Position numbers and translations under genes: made by a program. From Bugula neritina (taxonomy: Eukaryota > Bryozoa > Gymnolaemata > Cheilostomatida > Bugulidae): DNA of 64,000 bases. This document shows positions 37,601-49,800 of the stretch, in pieces. Below the pieces are notes generated by a model, which was not told where the DNA came from, did not search any database, and saw only the letters and a list, made by a program, of their open reading frames with translations. How positions within the stretch are numbered: the stretch's first letter is position 1; every line of letters begins with the position of its first letter. Location of the stretch: assembly GCA_964035545.1 (NCBI GenBank), contig OZ037765.1:29686004-29750003 (forward strand), written 5' to 3'.

Positions 37601-40600
37601 TAATTCTGCTAACGAGAGATCAGCATGTACAGTTATACGTTTTCTAGAGGGGAATAATTTTAATTCACTATTGTTGAAAACAGCCTTTGATTTCTGGTTT
37701 TAATTGATACGAGTTTTTCATACGATTTTAATCATACTAATGTTTGTCAACACATTTTCTGGTAGTACTATATCATAGAAGTCAATGCGAGACTGTCCAG
37801 GAGTTCTGCTCTGGCCAGTAAGGCCACAGGCTATCCCTTAGCCTATATAGCAGCTAAACTTGCCCTAAACATACCCCTCCCTGAGCTGAAGAACTCAGTC
37901 ACCAACTCTACCACTGCTTGCTTTGAGCCCAGTCTTGATTACTGTGTCGTTAAAATCCCAAGATGGGACCTGAAGAAGTTTGATAAAGTTGATGACAAGG
38001 TAATTTTTAGGAACATGAATCGTTACAATGAGATTATACATCTTTATTTTCTAGTACAATCTGATTGGTATTTTATTTTCTAAAAAAGCAAAGAAATATT
38101 ATTCAATTTTTGTTTTGCCGAATCTACTTTTCGAGTTTTTTTTTCTAAATCTTACTCGTTGCATAGTGCAGAGAATTTAAACTGTGGCTGTAGATTGGCA
38201 GCTCGATGAAAAGTGTGGGAGAAGTGATGGCTGTCGCCAGAGGGTTTGAGGAGGCATTCCAGAAAGCTTTAAGGATGACGGAAGAGAGTGTTCCTGGTTT
38301 CTGCCCTAACCAAAAGCCAGCTTCTGATGAGGTAAGATGTTGGCACTTCTGCAGATTTAGCTTTGCTTTCAAAATAATATTTATATAAAACCAAAGAGAA
38401 TTGAATAAAGCTAGTGTAATAATGAAGATGTTGTTCATTGAAGCTGGGAAATTTAAGGAATATTTTGCCATTTTATCAGCAAAGTTTTTAATCTGCATTC
38501 AACTTTGTTATTTACACAAACGAAATCCATATGTTACTGTATTTAATAAAGTAAAGTAAAGACATTGAACTATTTTATCAGGGTTTGTCTAATCCCACGG
38601 ATGAAAGGGTGTTTGTGTTGGCTGCTGCCCTCCAAGATGGCTACTCTATTGATCGTCTCTATGACTTGACTAAGATTGATCGTTGGTTTCTCTACAAATT
38701 CAAGAATATTATTGAGACGAGAACAGCACTGACTAGCTACAAAGTGGAAACTATTCCAGGTTCTTTACTCCTTCATGCTAAGAAACTGGGCTTTTGTGAT
38801 AGACAGATTGGGAAGTTTGTTGAGTGGTGAGTGAGACTTTCTGTTAGCAAAAGTGACCTTTCCATTGATGACCTTTCTTATGTCACTTGAACTTGTCGAC
38901 TGTTATCTCTTTAAATATGTATAATTTAGTTGTAGATTATTATTGTTGTTGTTGTTGTAAGCATGTATGTTAATTTATTTACTATGGGCAATAGCCACTA
39001 TTATATAACTGTTTCAAGCGCAACTATAAAATACAAATGCATTACTTTTTACACTTAAATGCTAAACTGAGTTGGTAGTTTTTGGTTATGCTGTCTGTTG
39101 GCCATTTTTAAGACTGCGCAACATGTAAGAGTAGGAATTGTGATATATGAAAGTGTTATTAGCAGTTTCACATTCTGGTGGCACTGAAGCCGGTGGGTTG
39201 TCTTGTCAGATCTTATTGATAATTGCCCGCAGCTAAAGCTGATTTCTTTGAATTTCCATTTATAATTTATCATTTTGATTTCTAAATTAAAATGTCTGTT
39301 TAGTTGTATTGTTTGGTAGTCATGTTTTCTGCTGCTTGTAGCACGGAAGTAGCCATAAGACGCTTAAGATTGCAGAAGAACATTTTACCTTACGTGAAGC
39401 ATATAGATACTGTCGCGGCGGAGTGGCCCGCGCATACCAACTACCTCTACCTCACGTATAATGCTACTAGCCATGACATAGCATATCCTGGTGGACACAT
39501 CATTGTACTCGGCTCTGGGGTTTATAGAATTGGTATGTTTTCAATTTATCAATCTAGAAATATTTTATGAAAGCCGGGAGGTCTTTTGCTGTACAGTTAG
39601 AAAATAAATTTTATCAAATTCTTGTCATCTAATTTTTTAAAATATTTTTTTCTGGAATTTTTTGTACTGGAAACTAACAAATTTGCGTTTGCCTATGTGT
39701 CTGTGGTACATTTATTGTCTAAACTATAGATATTTTACAGGTAGTAGTGTTGAATTTGATTGGTGTGCTGTGGGCTGTATCACAGAGTTGAGAAGGGTAA
39801 GTTTTCGCTAATGACAAAGTTTTATAATTGTCACCAGTAATGGTTATTGCATTTTGTAATTCGTTCTCAAAAGACCTAACCAAAATGCTCAAAACTTTCA
39901 TTAGCATGGTGTCTGCTTTACAGTTAAATTATTATCCGTATCAGTCTTGTGTGTAGAAATTCTGTCTGTCTGTTTGAACAGCTTGGCCACAAGACCATCA
40001 TGGTGAACTGCAACCCGGAAACAGTCAGCACCGACTATGACATGTGTGACCGGCTCTATTTTGATGAACTTTCTTTCGAGGTAAAATATAAATATTTTTA
40101 TTATTAGCATTTTCTCCTCATTTCCTGATTGATGGAGTTTTTTTCAATATTAGAATGTTTTAGTTAATAAAGTTTTCCAAAATACAGTGATTGGTGTTCT
40201 TGTTGAATCTGGCACTCTTTTAGTTCTGCTTTGTCATTGAATTCACACAAAGCTATGGCTATAAGCGTGTTGTGGACTGTTTTAGACTGTGATGGATATA
40301 TACACCCTTGAAAACCCCACTGGAGTGATTCTCAGTATGGGCGGACAACTCCCTAATAACATCGCTATGGATCTTCATCGCCAAGGGGTATGTGACAACT
40401 TTATTGTTTTTATTTGTTGATTGTCATAGATTTGTATTTTTTCAAATTCATTTGTTCATAAATACATAATCAAAATACTTTGCTGAATTTTAACTATCAT
40501 AACTTGGATTTGGTTTGTCAAGTGTTGCTATCTTATGTCATCTTCAGAGTAAATAAATAAAGTTGCTTTCTTTTTTGATTTAGTAATTGTGAATATTAGT

Positions 40601-43600
40601 ATTCAATATACTGATGTCAAATGAAGGATTGTTTCTACTCTTCAAGTATTTTATGTCCTTATTTGCCAAATGAACGATATTGTGCAAAATAGGCAAAATT
40701 TATAAATGGGATTTTGCAGTTAGTTATTGGTAGTTGTCATTGCAAGTATAGCGATCCTGCAAAAATGATATTGAATAGTGACTTTTGATAATGCTGAATT
40801 TTTTTGGGGGGCATTTATGGAAATTGAAAAATGAAATTTCAATTAATGCATTAAATTTTTTTTAATTGATTTTACACATTTTGAGTTTTGTTATAAAGCT
40901 TTTCTAGCAATTGTATATAATTACTAAGGTAGCATAATTTCAACTTAAAATCTCTAATTTCATTAACTTTGTGTTTTAATGTGTTGAAAATGTTTTTTAT
41001 ATAACTTCTCTCTAAAAATGACTATTCCGAATGATTTTCTAGGAATAATATTAATATAGGCTTCTATATCCCATTTGCTTTGTCCGCGTGTTTTATTTGC
41101 TTCCACCTCAGTAATGCATTGCTGCTTTATTTCCTTTAGGCTAAGATACTGGGCACTTCCGCTGAATGCATTGATGCTGCAGAGAACCGTTACAAGTTTT
41201 CCCGCATGTTGGACGGCATTGAGATATCCCAACCGACGTGGGAAGCACTCTCGGATATTGATGTAATTGACCTGATCTTTACACTAGTTTTACTTTAGGT
41301 CTGCACTAGTTTTGTGTTGACATGTTAAATGCTGCCTTACGTACATTACAGTACATGTTATGCAATTTTTGTTACTTTGCTGAGCTATTTTCTAGCTTTA
41401 CCAACAGCACAGGGCTTCGTCCAAATCTCACTAAGCTACCGGTCTTGAAACCTCAATTCGTGACATAGTAGACTACCAAGTTCAACTCACGGATCGGTTA
41501 AATTCTTCTATTTTGTAACCATACACCCACACAGAAGCCACAAAAAAGAAAGTCCAAGCCCTTCTCTTGACCTATGAGATTTCATGAAACCTGGAACCGT
41601 GAGATACAGAGGGAGCAGTGTATTATTTGTCCACCACTGAAAGAAATTATATTGTATTACTGAATAGTCTAGAGGTAATTGATTGTGTCTTGGCACCAGT
41701 TGTTGTGTTGGTTATTTAGAGTGCTAAGCAGTTCTGCCAGAAGGTTGGCTATCCTTGCCTTGTCAGACCCTCCTATGTGCTCAGTGGTGCCTGTATGAAT
41801 GTTGCCTACTCCGACAGCGAACTCACCAGCTATCTAGAGCAGGCTGCCGCTGTTAACCGAGACCACCCTGTCGTCATCTCCAAGTTCATTCTTGATGCTA
41901 AAGTAAGTTCTTGATGCTAAAGTAAGTTACTCTAAGGTGATTTTAAAAATATATTCCATATATTTTTAATAATTATTTGATAAAAGCTCATATTTTTTAG
42001 TTTCAATCACTGTAAGAACATTTGATGAAAAAGGCTTTTTAAAGGATGCTAAGGACTTGTTTTTTGATTTGGCAGACGGGGAATTATGACTGGATGCTTC
42101 TTCCTAGCGTGATCAACGGCTTTTACTGGGATTCAAACCCATGGCCTTGTGTTCACTAAGCCAGTGCTTTAACCACTAGCCACAGCTGCTCCTGTAATTT
42201 ATTATATCATAATTAAGTGTAACGAAGCTCCATATGCGACTCAGAACATTTTTTCCGTAAACAGTTTTAATTATTTTGATAGTTTTTGTAGTTACTGTTA
42301 GCATGAGGAGCTAGAAATTTATGAAATTGGTCTTTACCGAGTCACCCAATTATATACCAGCAGTACGAAACTAATAATCCTCATTTCTTCTGCAAGCACA
42401 AATGTTATTAGAATGGTGATAACCTTCCTATTTTCCTGGAGTGTCAATAAATTAACATGCGTACTTTAACTTTCAGGAAATAGATGTGGACTGTGTAGCT
42501 TGTGAAGGTGAGGTTGTGTGCATTGCTATATCTGAGCACATTGAGAACGCTGGTGTTCATTCCGGGGACGCTACTTTAGTCACCCCTCCTCAGGATCTGA
42601 ATGATGAGACCTTGGCTAAGATCAAGGCCATTGCGTACTCTGTGGGCAAGGCTCTACACGTCAATGGCCCCTTCAACATGCAGCTCATTGCTAAGGTAGG
42701 TTATCCGCTCTTGTTTCGTCAAATATTTCACTTGAAGCACACCATTTGCTTTTTTAGAAAACATATTTTGTTTGTGTGTGGAGGTAATTTATTCACCTTA
42801 TCTAGTTTTCTTTCATGTATAATAAAGTTTATATTTTGCAAGTAACATACTTAGTAGTAGTGTTAAAAGTTGCAAGATAAAGAATCTACTGAAATGTTAA
42901 TCTATTTTTCTTCCACATAAATTGTTCTACTACTCATTTATTCTGTTGCCAAGTTTATTTAGAAAGGCATAATTTTATACTTTTACTTTTTCCAGGAAAA
43001 CAACTTGAAAGTTATCGAATGTAATGTCAGAGTGTCAAGGTCTTTTCCATTTGTCTCGAAAACTCTCGATCATGATTTCATCGCCATGGCAACAAAGATC
43101 ATTGTTGGCGAGCATGTCAGCAGAGTTAATGTGCTGGAAGGGTGCGGCAGAGTTGGTGTCAAGGTCGGTTTTTGTCCAATACATATAGAAATTCAAGTTT
43201 ATTGTTGCGCATAGACATGAATTACAGCCAGCTAGTACTTTGAATATTGTTATGCATCACTACAAGTTTCTGCTGCTCAGCATTCACTGTTGATTGCATT
43301 ATTTCCTGTCTGTTTTAGGTGCCGGTGTTCTCGTACGCCCGCCTCACTGGTGCAAATGTACTGCAAGGGGTGGCCATGGCCAGCACTGGTGAAGTGGCGT
43401 GTTTCGGTGAGGACAGGTACGAGGCGTACTTCAAGGCCCTCCTCAGCACTGGATTCAAAGTGCCCAAAAAGGACATACTACTCTCTGCCGGCAGCTACAA
43501 TGGGAAGAATGAACTGCTGCCGTATGTGAAGAAACTGATTGACATGGGCTTCAAGTTGTACGGCAGCATGAGGACCACCGATTTCTACACGTCCCATGGT

Positions 43601-43779
43601 GTCAACGTGAGTAGTTTTCTGTGTAATCTTAGGCTAGACTTGGCGTTTTATAATCATCAGTACTGTACAGCAGGTACTTTGTGGTATAGTTTTCTATAAT
43701 ACTGTATCATACTGTGTTATACAGTCAAAACTGTAGTATATAATACTCGTTCTCTATATATATACTCGCATTGTATATC

Positions 43780-43814
<35 letters not shown>

Positions 43815-46800
43815 CCTGTAGTTTATACATACTCCTGTAGTATATACTCAGTGGTAGTTTATACATGTCTTTTTGTAGGTTGAAGAAGTAGACAACAACA
43901 TTCTGGACTCCCTAATGGCCAACGAGTTTGACCTCCTCATCAACCTTCCTCTGACCAGTGGTGGCTCCCGGAAGGTCTCTTCCATCACCACGCAAGGTCA
44001 CATAACCAGGCGGCTGGCCATAGACCACTCAGTTCCACTCATCACTGATGTCAAGTGTGCCAAGATGTTTGTACAGGTTAGTCACTAAAATCAGTTCGCG
44101 GATTTGGTAGCTATCCTTGTGATTTGATATTATTATGCAACATGCTATACAGTTAGTATAAGATTTTTCCAAACATTTGTTCTATTTGAGAATAATTTTC
44201 CAAGCTTGATGTAAAATAAGTATGACTGTGTATATGCAATCAGCTATAGCCTTGCCTTTTCTAAGATTCAAGGGTTTTTGCATGTGGTAGGTATGTTTAT
44301 CATCTGTGACCTGAATAAGGTACTAGCTTCTGAGAAAAACAAATCTCGTAATATAGCTTATCAGTTAACTATAGTTTGATATTATATTATAACATACAAT
44401 ATATACAATGTTAAAACTAGCTTTTACTCATTTGTAAGTTGATATTGTATTGTAGTTTAGACTTGGGTGGTTTGCCAATCCATTGTTTAAATCCGACATC
44501 TTATTTTGTAGGTTTAACTTATTACTTACTCTCTATTAAAATTCTGTATTAAATTCACCAAAGGAGGCTTGCTTACTGGGGTCTATTGTTAGTTGCCTAA
44601 TTATATTATTGGTTATCTTAGATCATGTATGTATGTATGCATATATGTGTGTATGTATGTATGTGTGTACGTATGTATGTGTGTACGTATGTAGGGATAC
44701 TAAATTCAGTGTGTTTTATAGGTTAAATTTGTATAAACTCAGTAACTGCATATTCATATATAAACAGACATTCACTGGATGTGGGTTGTGACAGGGTGTA
44801 GAGTGTAAACTGTAGACCTTCATAACTCAGTATTACAAGAGATTACTTAACCTAAGTGAATATTGCATTCAATGGATTTGGAATTGGGAGTTGTCTGTAC
44901 CACGTTGCCGTATGTTTTATACAGGCTCTGGAGAGAACCAATGGCCTTCCTAGTATGAAAACTCACATAGACTGCGTAACGTCACAGTCCATGTTCCGGC
45001 TACCCGGTATGTGTGGACAACTTCTACTCTAATATGAAGTCTAGAAATATTTTATTGTAGTCAAAGTAAACTCTTCCTGTAGTAAAATAATACGTTTTTG
45101 TCGATTGTATAATTTTATAAAAGTTCTCTTCAATGCCTGTACAACACGGGGTCCTGCAAGTTTAGGTGCTGATAATGCTTTAAGCACGTTGTTTTACTTT
45201 GGCAGGTCTGATAGATGTACACGTGCACATGAGAGAGCCTGGTGCTGTGCACAAGGAAGACTTCAAGTCGGGCACTGCGGCAGCACTTGCCGGGGGTGTC
45301 ACTATGGTGTTGTGCATGCCAAACACTGCACCTGCTATCATAGACTCTGACTCATTGCAGCTCGCTCATAAGGTATCTGTCTGCAGACGTCTGTAGCATC
45401 ATACTCTTTTCTCAAGAAGGAATTGTTTTAATTTTTTTCAGATTCATATTTTGGTTCCCTTAAAGTAAGTTAGTCGTAGATATGCTACTGATATATTGTG
45501 GCTCACGTTTTTTCTGCATCAAGCTAACAAAAGAGGCGATTCTTTTGGTACTAGAGTTGTGCTGCTGAATGTATGTCGGCAGTTTGCAATCATTTTGTGT
45601 TAAATAGTTGCTTTAAAAGCAATTAATTAGCAACTTAATGCTGATTCATTTTCCGCTTGTTGCAGTCCAGCATAAGTTCTTCTTAACGGCATCCGAATTT
45701 TTTTATCTTGTCGACATGAATTCTGGCTCTACCATTATGTGTAAAGAAGGCTATATTCTTGATGATATGTTGCTTCAAATTGGTAGCTCTCAATGGAGTG
45801 AATCAGTTCTGGTATGAACCATGTCAGTTCTCACAGCCGAGTTATTCTGCTCTGTTGTGCTGCCAGCAGTCATCCGCTAAGTCAACCTCCTTACAATAAG
45901 TAGTTTCCTGTCGCTGTAGTTGGCTAAGGAAGGGGCTCGGTGTGACTATGGTCTCTACCTTGGAGCCAGTGCCACTAACTACTCTGCATTGGCTGGCATC
46001 AGTCATGACGCAGTGGCACTCAAAATGTACCTCAATGAGACATATACAACCTTGAGACTGGACGACATCTCCGTATGGATGAAGGTACACTCCTTTATGT
46101 ATGTCCGCTGCTTTGGTTTTGTAGGTAAAGCAGTTCATAATGTTCTTAAGCTGTTTGTTTTATCTTTAGCATTTTGAAAACTGGCCGAAAAATAAGCCAA
46201 TAGTTTGCCACGCTGAGAGTCGAACCTGTGCGTCTGCTATTCTCTTGGCACATCTGTGTGATAGACCTGTTCACATAGCGCACCTGGCCCGCAAGGAAGA
46301 GATGATGGTGGTGAAGAAAGCTAAGGCTAATGGCCTCAAGGTGTGTTGAGATAGTAAAGTTTGTTATGTTTATAATAGCTCATTTAGTGTTAACAAACAT
46401 TTCATAATATTTCTTACCTTCTTGCTATTAGCTTGGCTTGAATAACAGCTGCAGCGGCAACATTTGGATCTTATAGCCCTATAGCCTAATCTTTCTACAC
46501 ATGTTGAATATATGTTCTGATTAACTAGAAGCTACATTGCTTTATTTCCAATGAAGTTTTATACTACATTGGTTCCGCACATGCTAGGTTTACTTTGACG
46601 AATGTAGGTAACCTGTGAAGTTTGCCCCCATCACTTGTTCTTAACCGAAGATAATCATATGAGTGAAGGGCGAAGCTCTGTACGCCCCCGTCTTGTCACC
46701 GAGGAAGATAGGCAATGTCTATGGGACAACATCGACATTATTGACTGTTTTGCTACTGATCACGGTGAGTATATTGAGACTAGGAGCCATAATGATAGTG

Positions 46801-49800
46801 CTGATTTGTTTGCAGCTGTTTCTACTTTTAGCTCAGTTAAAATCATTTGTAGCGTGACACAGACTTCATTTTACTTAGAAGATTTTCGAAATTATGCGAA
46901 ATGCGTAATAGTTGAGAATGGTCAAAGTGTATATAAAAAAGCTTTTTGGAGCAATGAGTAATGGCTGCTATGCACGCTGCATACTGCTATTTCGTGTGCT
47001 AGCTGTGATGTAACTGGTTTGTTTCAGCCCCACACACTGACGAGGAGAAGTCCAAAAATCCCGGACCCTTTGGATTCCCTGGTCTGGAAACTATGCTGCC
47101 CCTCCTGCTCACGGCAGTCAACGATGGCCGCCTTACTCTAGCGGTGAGATAACTCCCAAAATGTATTTGTTTAAAATTTTCGAAAATGTGCTGTTGCAAT
47201 CTGTATTAAATATATTGTTCAATTAAACACTGTAGAAGTACTCCTTTAAGCGCACACAATATTTGAACTGTCGAGTGGATGTCCCAGTAACAAACTTGTC
47301 TTCCATAGGATATTGAGGCTAAACTGCATACAAACCCTAAGAAAATATTCAACTTGCCCGACCAGCCGGACACATACGTGGAGGTTAACATGGACAGGGA
47401 GTGGACAATCCCGTATGCTATGAAGTACTCGAAAGCTGGTTGGACTCCATTCACAGGTCAAAAGGTCAAAGGTTGTGTTAGCCGCGTTGTCCTTAGAGGT
47501 CAAATTGTTTACGTGGATGGTGAGGTATGTGAATATAAAGAGGTCATTGTAGAAAATATTTTATGCACTTGTTGCATTAAGTGATGATGAATACACAAAG
47601 TGCTGGCTTAGTTGGAATGTGATATCGAGGCTATATTATATCTGTACAGTATTGTGACGCTGACTTTTAATTATACCTGATATACCTGTTTAAATTAAAG
47701 AAATTGAATGTTTAGTTAATATATTATGAAAAATATATATGTTTGGCTGATGAAATAATATAACTATATATATTTTGTTGATAAGCAAAGCAATTAGTTG
47801 TGTAGTTTATTTTACTAATTTGTTTTGAAAGTTGTAATCTTTGATAATCAATTTACCCTCTGCGACTATTTCTAATTCTACTTTGATTCCAGATTTTAGC
47901 TGAGCCGGGTTACGGCCAAGCTATTGCCACAAGCAGTGCTGGCAGAGAAGAGTCTAATGTAGCCACCCTGAATGGCAGTCTCAGGTCGAGTTCCAAGGAG
48001 ATTATTGGCTCTCCTTCTCGACTGATTCGGTCCACATCCAAAGTTGGTATGTAGTCACACAGTGGTGCGCTATAGCAACTGACTAATTTCAATTCTTTAC
48101 AACTATTCAATAAAATTATTTAGCAATTCATATGACATTGTTTATTGCTTTTTTAAAATACAGAGATATTTGCTTGGTATTCAGAACAAATCATATGTTA
48201 CAGGTAAGATAAACCTTCTTAACTGATTATGAAACTGTAAAATAACAAATGCATATGGTTATCTTATAGAGCTTTACTACAGAAATTTAACCAATAAGTA
48301 ATCAGTAAAAACTTGTATGCCATTAGTAGAACAACTTATTGTAAATTATCTTAGGTATACTATTAATAACATTAAGCTTCAGACAGAAATAAGGCTGCTT
48401 TGAAAATTTAAAAAACAAACTGTACAAAACAGTATCTCTATTTAAGCTTTAATTTTTCAATAAAAAAATTTTTTCACACCTGGAATTGGACCTCAGACTT
48501 CTGACTGGCAAATCAGAAGTCTGATCATTGCGTTATAGGGGTTACTGGGGATCACTACACCACATTACACCCAGTTCTCCAGAATGTATGGAGAGTATTT
48601 TGTTGTTGTGTAGAGACAGTGAGTGTCAAGGTAGACGACTCCATAACGACTACTGACCCCAGGTTCCTGGCTGACCTTACTCAGCAGATACTGGCCGACC
48701 CGCTGCCTAAACACATCATATCTGTCAGCGCCTTCAAGAAACCCCATCTCCACCAGATTCTCAACTTGGCCCACCAGTATAGGCTGTGCAAGATGAAGAA
48801 ACAGCCTCTAAATCACATACTTGAGGGAAAGGTGGGTTGTCGTGGTCTTTCTAGCAGTCAGTTCTAAAGTCACTGCATGGTTCTTGTAATTTGTAAATTA
48901 TGTTTTGTTGATAAAATCAGGTTATCAAGTGCAGAGCTCTATTGCTCAAATCAACATCAATCTTTATTAGTGGTGCTGTTGAAGATAAAAAATTAAGTAG
49001 TATAAAAATATATAATTAGTCTAAAACCATGTTTTGCTTATTAAAATATAAACATTTATATTTCATCATTTTTTGGACTGCGGACTTTTGAGGGTCAAAG
49101 GTCAAATTGAAGCACCTACAGCAAAAAAATAATGTCATCTGAATTCAGCACCTAAAAATTACCCTTATCACAAAGTTTGAGCTTTCTACTACAAGTTTTA
49201 TTTTTTGATAAATTTTTTTCTGTGTGGACTAAATATTTTGAGATGACCCATATATATATATATATATATATATATCTAAAACAAGTATGTGTTGTGCCTT
49301 TTCTGTCATTTGCTAAATCAGAATTATTTGCCCAATCATATGAAAAACTATTCCGATATAGCATTTAACATTATTCTCGCCGAATTTCGCATATTTAAAA
49401 AGTGTTGGAGGTCTTCTAATGCAGTCTGTTGAAATTTTGCAAGTGGCATTTGCAAATTTCATAAAAGAATGTTTTTTTTATGTAAATTAATAATAGAATT
49501 GGCCTTAGGTTATAATCTGGTTTCACGAGGCTTAGCATATAACTTCCCAATCTTCTAGTTGAGCTATATTCAACCTACTTGATATAACATATGCCTCGTC
49601 TTTATTAATGATTTGCTCATCAAATTTTCCTATGCAACTTTAGGTGATGGCGATGATGTTTTATGAAGCAAGCACAAGGACCACTAGCTCTTTCTCAGTA
49701 GCAATGCAGCTGCTGGGTGGGATTGTGCAGAAGTGTGACCCAGACACCTCCTCCCTAGTCAAAGGAGAGACATTATCAGGTACTCAGTCTAAAGGGTTGT

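Larger units (their letters stand above)
34733..45006 (+). other. CAD: CAD exons 9-27: carbamoyl-phosphate synthetase module
   Basis: Exons 34733-34844, 34991-35122, 35670-35903, 36295-36516, 37126-37314, 37766-37999, 38194-38331, 38582-38826, 39342-39532, 39741-39796, 39982-40080, 40286-40387, 41140-41262, 41720-41902, 42477-42695, 42996-43163, 43319-43606, 43879-44076 and 44925-45006. Half A begins with [21 protein letters not shown] and half B with [20 protein letters not shown]. Ammonia-tunnel and ATP-grasp motifs such as [28 protein letters not shown] and [15 protein letters not shown] are intact. The MGS-type regulatory domain ([15 protein letters not shown], near residue 1315) carries the UTP/PRPP control in animals. 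Confidence 0.95.

Noticed and set aside
42117-42192. Functional tRNA gene
   Set aside because: Boxes A and B are present but the acceptor stem does not pair, and a SINE body plus A-rich tail follow.
43740-43870. Regulatory TATA-rich element in CAD intron 25
   Set aside because: It is a simple TA microsatellite with TACTCCTGTAG slippage products; nothing supports a promoter.
45842-46138. 98-codon minus-strand ORF
   Set aside because: It overlaps CAD exon 29 in antisense; conserved CAD residues explain the openness. Other antisense ORFs over CAD exons (35646-35930, 47206-47503, 50281-50517) and the one over the 4.1-like exon (60629-61021) are rejected for the same reason.
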